DNA from: Rostrohypoxylon terebratum
Lineage: Eukaryota > Ascomycota > Sordariomycetes > Xylariales > Hypoxylaceae
Direction: 5' to 3'
NCBI GenBank assembly: GCA_022497145.1
Contig: MU386019.1
Span: 1-41,641 of the forward strand
Length of the DNA stretch: 41,641 nucleotides
Under the pieces are notes generated by a model. The model was not told the origin of the DNA and ran no database searches. It was given only the letters and a program-made list of their open reading frames with translations. This document shows positions 32,827 through 41,641 of the stretch, in pieces (the stretch's first letter is position 1; the number at the start of each line of letters is the position of its first letter). A program made the translations under genes and the position numbers.

Positions 32827-33734
32827 ATGTCCACCGCTCCGCCCGGCGCCGAGCAGCAACGACCCCTCCGCATCGCCATCCTGCTAAACTCGTACCGGTC
32901 GCGGCTGCTGCCCGCGATCAGGGCCTCGTACGAGCGGACGATCGGCGCCGTCGCGCCCTCCGCGCGCCTAGCCTTCTACGAGCCGGCCAACAAGAGCGGC
33001 GAGTTCCCCAACCCGGCGCACTTCGACCTGGTCGTCCTCGGCGGATCCAACGTCGATCCGCGCAAGTCGCACCAGTGGATCCTCGACGTCCACCACTTCC
33101 TCCGCCGCCTCGTCTCCGACTTCCCGGATAAGAAGGTCCTGGGCATCTGCTGGGGCCACCAAACCATCTCGCGCGTTTTTGGCGGCACCGTCGTCGATGC
33201 TGCGTATCCAGAAGTTAGTCCCGTTCCACTTACCCTACCTTATAATCAACCAATCAACCAATCAACCAATCAGCTATATAGCAAGTGATATGCCGTAGCT
33301 TGTGTGTTAATAAGGATCGTTAGATGGGCGTAGCTACCGTGAACCTAACGGAGGCCGGAAGACGTTTCTTCCCCGAAGCAGCCGCCGTCGGTTCGTTCAA
33401 GCTGCAACAGCACCACAGGCGCGAGGTGGCCCTACCGCCGCCGACGTTCACCCAGCTAGCGCACGGCAACCAGGTCCTGTTGAACAGGACCAACACCGTC
33501 CTGACCTTCCAGGGACACCCGGAAAAGGACGCCGAGACGGCGCGGCTGCGGCTGCACGACTCGTTGCGTTGGTATGGGTTCGACGCCGCTATAGATGAGA
33601 AGGCCTGGATCCGGCTGCAGGAGTTGATTTTTGCCGAGCATGACGGCCGTGCCGTTTGGAAGCGTATTCTGGAATGGGTTCGGGAACCGCCGGTGTTGGA
33701 TACCGGTCTTGTAGATAAACCCAGTAAAATGTGA
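32827..33734 (+). CDS. class I glutamine amidotransferase-like protein (GMP synthase GATase-like)
   Basis: A stand-alone triad-type glutamine amidotransferase domain protein of 265 aa. Exons: 32827-33213 and 33324-33734, phase 0. ATG 32827 opens MSTAPPGAEQQRPLRIAILL. The active site is complete: nucleophile Cys108 in GICWGHQTISRVFGG, and His194 with Glu196 in FQGHPEKD. LVVLGGSNVDPRK supplies the oxyanion-side loop. There is no synthetase domain, so it resembles the small fungal GATase-like proteins (copper- or iron-responsive in some yeasts) rather than GMP synthase. Amino-acceptor substrate unknown. The 110-nt intron carries a small CAAT/CAAC tandem repeat (about 33244-33272) before the acceptor. 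Exon 1 is markedly GC-rich compared with its surroundings. Confidence 0.88.
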
Positions 33735-34862
33735 CAAGCGACTGTATGACGGAGGGTTCTGCTCTTGTGAATTGGATGTGAGATGAAAGGTAATATCAAT
33801 CAACTTATCATTTGAACAGCGGATTGGAATCGGGGATATGGTGACTCCGCTATCTCATCCAATGAAACTTGGGGTAATTCTAGTGACTCGAGATCGGACT
33901 GTATTCAGATTGGACAAACAGCTTCATTATATTTTGAGCTTAGCCTCCGATCTCTTAAGCTTTTATCATGTTAAGGCTTCTTAAAATATATGTAATACGG
34001 TTTCTTAAAAATCATCATACTCATTTTGCATCATAGATCTAGGTACTTGCTGTCATTCGATATAGTTAATATGAGGCCTATTCCTTGAGTTGCGAGGCTT
34101 TCCTTTGGTCATAAATTGTTACCTGAGCTACTCTCGGAAGAAGACACAACTACGCTACTCTCTCCATTTGAGCACACTTTCATGCATATTGTTACACTAT
34201 TCGTAGAAATGCCAGTTAATTCCTAGCATGCGAAACATGATTAATTGTGTGTTAATTTTTTTCTCATTATCTACTCAGTTGAGAGCCATAATGCATCCGA
34301 GATCTATATGCGGCACGCGTAGTGTGCGATTGTAGAAACAGGGCCGCCAAAAGTACCAAGAGGGTAGAAAAAAAAAGTCTTAATGCCTCTGATGCTAAAA
34401 GTATAGCAAGCAGCAAAATCCGAACTCCTGATCTAGGTCTCCCTGTCTTTCTCTCTCTTTTTTTCCCGTGCCTCAAATATGTAGGATCTAGTCCGGATCA
34501 GATGATAAAATGTGTGTGCAAAGTTACAAAACGTCCAATCTCTCTCTTTCTTCTCGCTATCCCCGCGAGGGCTGTAAAGGACGCCAGGCTATGCTTCGCA
34601 ATGCACAAAAGAAAAATGTATAGAATTGAATTTCCCCGCGCTTCGTCCGTGTTCCGTACCGCAAAAAGAGAACCACCCCCAAACTCCACCGATCTAGGGG
34701 AAAGTCGTCATCGAAAGGAAATTCGTGAGGTCAACCAACCATCGCTGATCATCTGTCAAAACTGTATGGCTGTATGAGGCACGCTCTGGCGAGATGATGC
34801 TTCAAAACGTTTGGTCGTGATTACATATTATCTCCACCATGCCTTTACTTAGTCTCATCTTC
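33735..34862. other. convergent 3' spacer, no gene seen
   Basis: These 1.1 kb lie between the GATase gene (+) and the F-box/WD40 gene (-). The AT content is high. An open frame at 34322-34777 (+) starts at GTG and has no domain-like features, so I treat it as non-coding, probably overlapping the 3' UTR of the F-box gene. Confidence 0.5.
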
Positions 34863-36949
34863 TCATATGAAATTGGGGTAATTGGCGTTGCGGATCTCGC
34901 ATCCAACCTCGGGCTTGCGCGCGCTCTCGAGCATCCTGATATCCGGAACATTGGCACCGAAGTCCATGATAAGGATCTTAGCATCCTGTCCGGTACTGAC
35001 GATTCGTCTGTAGTCGGATTTGGCGCTAAGTACCCAACTAGCATGCCAACCAGGGAAGTCAAGCTGCTGCTGACCAGTCTCCATATCAAACACCTTGATA
35101 TCGGTGTCATAACTTCCGCTAATGAGACGACCGCTGATGCTGTCGATGTGCAAGCTACGGACAAGGCTTTCGTGTGCCTGTATCTCTCGTAGGCACTCGC
35201 CAGTATTGGCATCCCAGATTCGAATGACCTTGTCACTTCCGGCGGAAGCAACATACCGACCATCTTCAGAGAATTGGCTGCAGGCCAGACCTTTAGTGTG
35301 TCCTGCAAGCTCGCGGATCACCCTGCCACTGTCGATATTCCAAAGTTTCACAGTAAAGTCTCCGGAGCAAGACACGAGGGTATTTCCACGTAGCTGTACC
35401 GCATTTACGGGTCCGGTATGGCCGTTCAGCTGCTTGATGAGAGCGCCCGTAGCTCGATCCCACACACAAATACTGCAATCCTTAGAGCATGTTACGATGT
35501 GCTTATCATCGAATGCCAGATCGAGAACGGCGGCGGTGTGAAACTGGAGGCGCCGAACGGGACGGTAGCCAGCGCGTACATTGTAAACAATGCAAGTGGA
35601 ATCCGAGGAGCCGGTTACCAAGATATCATCATCATACTGGAGACAAAGGATGGATGCACTGTGGTGGATCGGAAATGAGACGGTGACGGGCACCGACGTA
35701 TTGACTTGTTGGTTATCGGGGCATAGGGCATAGTGTGTCGGGTGGCCAGTTTGGTCGAATAGGATCGAAGTATCAGTGAAAGCCCGCGGGGGTCCAATGA
35801 TGAGACGACACTGCAGGGTGTGCATATCCCAAATTCGAATAGTCTTGTCTCGAGAACCAGTGATAATCTTGTTCCTGTTAATCAATTATTAGTAAAGGGA
35901 ATTAGACAACCCGCCGCACAGGAGAACAGTGATCCATACTCATCGAATTGCTGGCAATACACACTATCAGAGTGTCCATATAAGAAGATAGCACGAGCCT
36001 GCTTCCCCAGCTTCCACCGCTTATCTAGCTCTTGTCGCGCCTTGTAGATCTTTTGCCAATCATTGCCCGGGCGGATCGAAGGCACACCAGAACCAGCTCC
36101 GGGCTGGACCGGTTGGCTGGTAGCATAGGTATTCGTCTTCTCTCTCAGGAAAGATATGCGCCAAATGTGTTGGTCCTGGATCAAGTGATGCCAGAATTTG
36201 GATACTCTACTTGCCGTCGCCAGCTGAGAAGCATCCAAATAGGAGAGAATCTGCACAGCAAGCTCGGAGGGTAGCTCGACTATGAAGTCCTTCCTGATGA
36301 TAGGCGCGCCCTCCTCCCCAGATTCATTAATTTGCGATGCAGACATAGTAAATGTGATTCCAATTCCACTCTCGCGATCGTTTTGGGACTCGGCAAGCGA
36401 TACTAATTCGTGATAGTGGCGTGCGTGACTGAGCGATTCGTTTTGTAAAGCAGCAGCAGCTTTAGCAGCGGCACCGGTGTGCCAGGGAATGATGGGAGGC
36501 TCGAGACCATTGCCGGGCACAGGAAGACTAGGGAAATCAGCTTGTAGGGGAGAGTAGATCGTCTCTAAGGTGCCGTGACCACCGTAGGAAGTTCGCGTAT
36601 GCCGGAAGCTGGCGGCTTGTCGTAGCTTATGCCAGGTAGAATGTGCGGTGGTAGGGCGCAATTCGTTATCAGCGGCGGACTCTGATCCTCGGCGTTCACG
36701 GAGCACGATTCCTTTCAAAGAAAGTGATGCACGCCTAATCCTCCCCTTGAGGGAGTCGCCGGAGGTGCTCCCATGACGAGATCTCCGAAACGGATTGGTA
36801 GCCATCAATTTGGTGGAATCTTGTTGATCACCGGGTTCCATGCCGGTGTCATGTGAGTATGAACTTGCGTTCGAGGAGGTTGACGGACCGTAGAACATGG
36901 TGGGTAGAGGTCCAGTTGGTAGAGGACCGTCGGAGGTGGACGTGACCAT
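34863..36949 (-). CDS. F-box / WD40-repeat protein (SCF substrate receptor)
   Basis: A predicted adaptor that recruits substrates to an SCF (Skp1-cullin-F-box) ubiquitin ligase. Exons: 36949-35940 and 35874-34863, joined as QQFDE/NKIITGSRD in phase 2; 673 aa. Residues 1-215 are low-complexity with basic Ser-rich patches (RRSRHGSTSG, GRIRRASLSLKG) that look like phosphorylation targets. The F-box is at about 222-268 (DFIVELPSELAVQILSYLDA, then LATASRVSKFWHHL and W). From about 325 there are seven WD40 blades, recognised by GH...D and W-D ends: LYGHSDSVYCQQF, GSRDKTIRIWD, GSSDSTCIVYN, CSKDCSICVWD, CSGDFTVKLWN, AGSDKVIRIWD and GSYDTDIKVFD. It is Cdc4/Met30-like in layout but with its own blade sequences, so no ortholog is named. 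Confidence 0.9.
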
Positions 36950-38537
36950 TGGTAAATGGCCAAAGAATTTTTCGGGGGGTTCGAAGGTAAGCTGTGCTTA
37001 TGATCGACTGGCACAAATAAAATCTTTTTTTTCTCTCTTCTTCTTCGATTGTCTCGGTGTCAACCGATTTACGCGATCGGGTCGAAATGAAGGACGAATG
37101 GGAGAAAGAAATAGCGAAATGAAAAGAATAGAATAAGGTAAGGATAATAATAATAACAATAACAATAACAGTAAAAAAGGAGTAAATAATTATTATATAG
37201 AATTAACAGAATTAACAGAATTAACGATTCGGTCTTGACGCGGGATGGAAATGGAAATGAATGAGGAAAGTTCCATGAATCAATGAACGGACGATATGCG
37301 AAGTAAACAATGCGCCGGTAAGGCGAGCCGCGAAAGAATGTAAGCTGTATAGTTGCTATCGTCCAAGGTTGCAATTGGAATAGTAACTACAGCTGTATGC
37401 TGTATTATGCTGTATTGCAAGGTATTGCAAGCTGATAATCTTTTTTTTGTGGCTGGTCGGCGAAATGTTCAAATGCCAAATGCCAGATGCCAAATGCCAG
37501 CACCCGCTGTTTTAATTGGTGTGGGAAGTTACCTTAAATGTCAACCGTACTTGTACCTGCTACCCGGGATTCAAAACCATAGCGCAAGGATGGCAAGGAT
37601 TACCTGGATTAATTTTTTTTTCTCTTCCAATGAACCCCCCACACACACTTTTATGTAATCTGTATTTATGTAATCTGTATACTATTAGTAATAATAATAC
37701 TATGAAGGTACAAAGCTATTAGGTACCTAGTATGCTCTTATAATAGGTAAGTCCTCCTTTCTCCTTTGTTTGCCTCTCCTGAGTCAGACGTAGTAGTAGT
37801 AGACATCCATAGCTGACATAGCAGACATCCATAGTTCTAGGTATGTGGACAGACGCAAATGGAAAAGGGGTATAAAAATGTAGGCACACCGGACACCTGC
37901 GTAGCGCTTCTAGTCTAGCTTCTAGTCTAGCTTCTAGTTTTATGTACCGTCTCTAGGTAGTCAAAGAATTGAATCGCATTAGTTCTTCGCAGATGAGAGC
38001 GAAATGGAAGCGCTTTGAGAGAACTCGGGATTATCCAGCAATGTACCTGACTAGGTACACCGTCTTCAAGAATTTTCCACTTTTCTATTTTTTTCGCCTT
38101 GCCCTTCGCAGTTTCTATCATCCTCCTTTAAGGTAGGATCGACTCGCGTCTACTCGACTAGAAGGCGGTGGACACTGGAGGGAATACTTAATACGTAGCA
38201 GTCAATACCTACATTAGGTATGTACCTATGCATGTATGTAAGCAAGATTGAAAAAAAAAATTTAAGTTTTTCTTTTCTTTATCTCCAAATCGATTCCCCA
38301 AGCATTGAGTTCCCCAAAGACGGGCTTGATGCAGCTACGGCTGAAGCGAAAGACGGGGATCCCGGTCTATGGTCCACCCACGGCACTAGGTTAATACCTA
38401 GTAACTCAAGGTCCGACGGCGGACGATAAAGCGACATCCATTACAGCTGTAACCCGCCATTTCATTTTTTTCAGTACAACATTAACATTATGTAGGTATA
38501 TTATTTACGAAGTAAATAATTTGAAATCAAATCTTAC
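36950..38537. other. intergenic with microsatellites; F-box gene promoter side
   Basis: No gene is seen. The region is unusually rich in short tandem repeats: AATAAC/AACAAT runs (37143-37170), a 9-mer GAATTAACA three times (37200-37226) and AAATGCCA-type words (37468-37500). A TATGTAATCTGTAT duplication occurs at about 37652-37680, and CTTCTAGTCTAG three times at about 37906-37935. The first of these lie in the F-box gene's 5' leader on the minus strand. Confidence 0.5.
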
Positions 38538-38795
38538 TTAGTCCTCGGCCGACAGTTTCTCGAAACAAGTACGACAAATGTTGGCGGTTACCCCTTTGAC
38601 CTCGTCGCATGAAGTGATATAAGTGATTCTGTGAGTAGGAATGTCATGTAGCCAGCCTGGGGTGTGGAGTGCAGCGCATAAGAGACCTTCCACTCTTTCA
38701 TTATTCGCCACGATCTCGTTTGCGGTCAAGGCAGTGAGGCTTACGACATCTGTCGCCTTGACTTGATCTCCGTTTATGGTGAGAGTAGTGGACAT
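38538..38795 (-). CDS. small hypothetical protein, 85 aa
   Basis: An open frame from ATG 38795 (the longer reading starts at a GTG) to a stop at 38538, giving MSTTLTINGDQVKATDVVSL at the start. Four cysteines are present: one in ALLCAALHTPG-like context, one in TSCDE, and a CRTC pair near the C-terminus that could bind metal. No signal peptide or membrane segment is seen. Codon-level character is plausible but the frame is short, and there may be more exons upstream. I do not recognise the family. It is the only candidate gene in the last 4 kb. Confidence 0.4.
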   Translation of the reverse strand: MSTTLTINGDQVKATDVVSLTALTANEIVANNERVEGLLCAALHTPGWLHDIPTHRITYITSCDEVKGVTANICRTCFEKLSAED

Positions 38796-41641
38796 CGTCG
38801 TTTGCACCACTTTGAGCTCTTGAATATACTGATGGAAAACACCAGGTAGAAAGCTTTACCGTTGATATCAATAACTTGTGAAGTGTTCGATCAAGTTCTA
38901 AAAGAGACGTTATTCGAAAAGGAGAGGCACCTGGGCAGTCTTATAAATGCAGTGGATGCCTGGAGTGTCCTCCAAAGTGGCGGGAAAGGGGGAACAAAGC
39001 TAGAGTGCCGTCTGACGAAGAGTGCGACGATGAATGGTAACTACTTACTCACAGTTGGTCCCATACTCATCGAAGAGCTTCTATTCATCTATTCATAGGC
39101 AGCACAAAATCTTGCGTTGATTCTTACGCATCCCCGCATCCACTCGAGCGACCATTTGGACCATTTGGACTCGCTGTATGACCAACCTGGGGGTACCGTG
39201 CCAGCGTGCGCAGCACATCCATGACTTACCGGTCGTCTTGTTATCTTTATCTGGACACAATGTCTGCGTTGACCTCGACTTCCTTTTCGTATATGATAAG
39301 AGTGTTGAGAGCCATAATAGCTACCTACCTACATGTGTAGGTTGTTTTCTCGATATTTTGTGTCTCACTTACCTAGGTCCTAGGTACCTAAGCCTTAAGG
39401 TATTAGGTAGGTAGGCTTTAGGTGGATATCAATATTATAATAGGGATGCATAGGGGTTGCGTGACGTCACTCCGAACTCCGAGCAACCTCACAAGCCCTT
39501 CTAGGCCACATCAAATGATAAGGAACAGTGTCGGGCGCGCGACAGAAAGAAGGAATGCATTCGGAACGGAGTAGATTTCATCCGGTTCTTGCCCGAGTAT
39601 TTACCGAGCAACAGTGTGGATATCCCCTTACTGTTGTTATGCACGGGCCACACTGTAGGTTAAAGCTTCCAAGATTCCAAGGTGTGTCCATGATCAAACG
39701 GCTGAATCCTCTCGCAACCAATGTGGCGTGGTATGCACTTTTTCTCTCTGTGCACATAGCCTCCAGTACTACGAGTTGCATCTGGAATAGGCGTAAGAGA
39801 GTATCAAGGGCATCAACTTGAAGTGCATACTATGAAGGCGTACTTTCTCAATATCGGAAGCGAGGGGGTAGGCCATGACCGAGACATCCACGCCGATCCC
39901 ACGGACAGGACTCCCGAGGTGGCAGGGTGGCAGTTGATAGCAGGTATGTACATACGACGTAGATCTTTTAAAAACACTGAAGGGTGCATCCAATTAAAAC
40001 TCGAAAAAGTCTTGCCAAGAGCTATTTTAACCCAATCCAATTATAGATCAAGCGGACCCTTTTGTACTGCTGTTAACTGCCACTAGGGGAGCTATCATAG
40101 CTGGAGGAGTGCGAAGTAATAGGACTGAATATAAGGCTCGTCTAGGCAGAGTCCAAGTCACCGAGATCTTCTTAAGCTGGTGGTGTCTTGTAGTTTGAGA
40201 AATGGTAGCTTGACTGCCTGAGTTGCTTTCAAAGGCGTTTGCATCTTTTAGTGTACATATCAAGATTAGTTAAAATTCATTTGAGTATTAATTTTTTTTG
40301 AAATATCTATTTGGTACAATATGTACCTAGGTATCTAATATGTAAGGAGTATTAGTTGCTTCCTATTGTTAGGTATATTTTGTTCTTCGTCCTCCCTTTT
40401 GTTGGAATCAACGATGCGTGTAAACTTTTCTGTGTAACGTGCTTGTCTAGTAGAAGAGGAGAAAGTTGAACAGATTCATATGGATAAGAGTCCATACCTA
40501 GTAGTTGTGGTATTAGTGAGATGAAGGGTGATACTCACTGTTGCTAACAATGCAATCTAGATGCTTTTGGGTACCTCCTTAAGGATAAGCCTCGACCTCT
40601 TGTCGCTTATAAACCTTAGCCCCTATTCTCCTGGTCCCCTCATGCCCTGCATGGAAAGATTATATCCATAAGCACCTAAGTAACGATGAGCATTAGCCTG
40701 CTGTAATGGTTACGTCGTATTGTCTATAGTCGTTCTGTCAAGCCTTCCACCAAGATCCCGTGATAGGGACTTCCTTGGTATAGTATCATCACTAAGGTTA
40801 GCGCTCAGTTAAACAAAGAAGAGATTCCTGTATATACGGTGCCCCTGGGTGCGAAGTAGCTTAGAGCTCCCCGCGCAACGATACTCTTTTGCATCGTGAC
40901 GCCTGACACGCACTTTCAATTTTGTTACTGGTGGGTTGGGGAATGCAATACTTCGTATAACCCCCGATAATGTACAGATATAAAGATGCCTATCTAAAAG
41001 AAATAGAATGATTGGCAGTTGCTAGATAATTATTGTTATTGTTAACTCATGAAAGTTAGTCTCATGGTAAGGGCCCCGTAGCTTTTTGAATGTTGGTGTA
41101 TGATGACTCCCCACTTCAGCTAGGTACTGGCTGTTGGCCGCCGCTGTTCTCAACCTCTGGACAACTAAAGGAGGGGGGCAGTAAGGCTGACCTGCCTATC
41201 AGGTAGCTAGAATATTAGCAATTATGACCTCGAACCCTGCGAAGAAGAAGCAACATGCATGGACTTGTGCACGTATGTAGGTACCTACCTACCTAAGGTA
41301 GTAGGTACTATGAGTATGGATCCATGGACGTGTATAGTACCATAGATAGTCTAACTTGCAGTATACCTACCTAGTACATGTAGCCTACAGGCAGAATTCA
41401 TCGTTACCTAGGACCTACTCCAACTGTTCGCGAACAAACGCGCTCGTCATCGGGATGTTCTCAAGTCCCGAATGTAGTTTGACAAGCCACTTATCCGCTG
41501 GTAAATCCTACTTACGTCGTACATAGCATCATCTACAATCTACTACCTGTTGAATGCAGGCATCATATGCCTGTATTCAGTACACTGGAAGGTACAATCT
41601 TGAATTGTATCTGAAACAGTATATACACGAACTGTCTCCAA
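38796..41641. other. terminal intergenic region, no gene seen
   Basis: There are stops in all frames with only short, compositionally random open frames (for example 39528-39821 and 39823-40086 on +). It contains a perfect TGACGTCA site at 39462-39469. It also holds some of the densest TACCTAGGTA/CCTAGG runs of the window (39370-39420, 40322-40335, 41278-41308, 41364-41415). Confidence 0.5.

Noticed and set aside
34322..34777. 151-codon plus-strand frame in the spacer before the F-box gene
   Set aside because: It starts at GTG, has no domain features, and sits where the 3' UTR of the F-box/WD40 gene is expected.
39528..40086. Adjacent short frames in the terminal region
   Set aside because: They have non-ATG starts or overlap antisense frames, with random composition and no domain features.
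1..41641. Possible secondary-metabolite cluster (esterase, monooxygenase and membrane protein in one window)
   Set aside because: There is no PKS, NRPS, terpene cyclase or cluster regulator, and the enzymes are spread among unrelated housekeeping genes.
1..41641. tRNA, rRNA or CRISPR features
   Set aside because: I found no GGTTCGAATCC-type T-loop with a matching acceptor stem, no rRNA-like stretch, and no regularly spaced repeats; the short tandem repeats seen are microsatellites.

Overview
The window looks like a filamentous ascomycete chromosome, most likely a Sordariomycete. Genes are interrupted by short introns (about 50-90 nt) with GT...AG borders and CTAAC/CTGAC-like branch points. 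Gene families are typical of moulds: PTH11-like rhodopsin-domain membrane protein, HeLo cell-death protein, GH55 glucanase and F-box/WD40 protein. There are no operons and no convincing RNA genes. Intergenic DNA is AT-rich and littered with TACCTAGGTA-type short palindromes. The assignment to a class is inference; no species call is possible.

Layout. 1-1.65 kb: no gene seen. 1.66-3.85 kb (-): secreted type-B carboxylesterase with an unusual Cys-containing N-terminal domain. 4.59-5.96 kb (-): seven-helix rhodopsin-domain protein. 6.0-7.9 kb: gene-free, but holding a 602-bp TA-flanked inverted-repeat element (MITE). 7.9-14.0 kb: a divergent pair sharing a 274-bp promoter, a HeLo-domain/pseudokinase protein (-) and a protein kinase joined to ankyrin repeats (+). 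14.7-15.9 kb (-): FIT2/SCS3 lipid-droplet protein. 16.7-19.5 kb (-): GH55 exo-beta-1,3-glucanase. 19.5-23.7 kb: gene-poor. 23.7-24.8 kb (-): a RutA-like flavin monooxygenase of bacterial type, divergent from an Ap4A phosphorylase (25.5-26.5 kb, +). 26.9-28.7 kb (-): Myb-like nuclear protein, convergent with the Ap4A gene. 28.7-32.8 kb: gene-free, with repeats. 32.8-33.7 kb (+): class I glutamine amidotransferase-like protein. 34.9-36.9 kb (-): F-box/WD40 protein. 38.5-38.8 kb (-): small hypothetical protein. 38.8-41.6 kb: no gene seen.

Most genes look like independent single-copy functions. The exception is the 7.9-14.0 kb pair. A HeLo N-terminus on a degenerate kinase is the same overall plan as the necroptosis effector MLKL (helical killer domain plus pseudokinase). 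A kinase with ankyrin repeats resembles RIPK-type kinases. Their divergent arrangement suggests an upstream sensor/kinase and a membrane-attacking effector. This is a hypothesis from architecture and position only. The HeLo gene also carries an in-frame stop that may shorten its C-terminus, and the element beside it lies about 0.3 kb past its 3' end.

Exon coordinates were derived by hand from reading frame, splice signals and family resemblance. They are internally consistent in phase, but no transcript or database check was possible.
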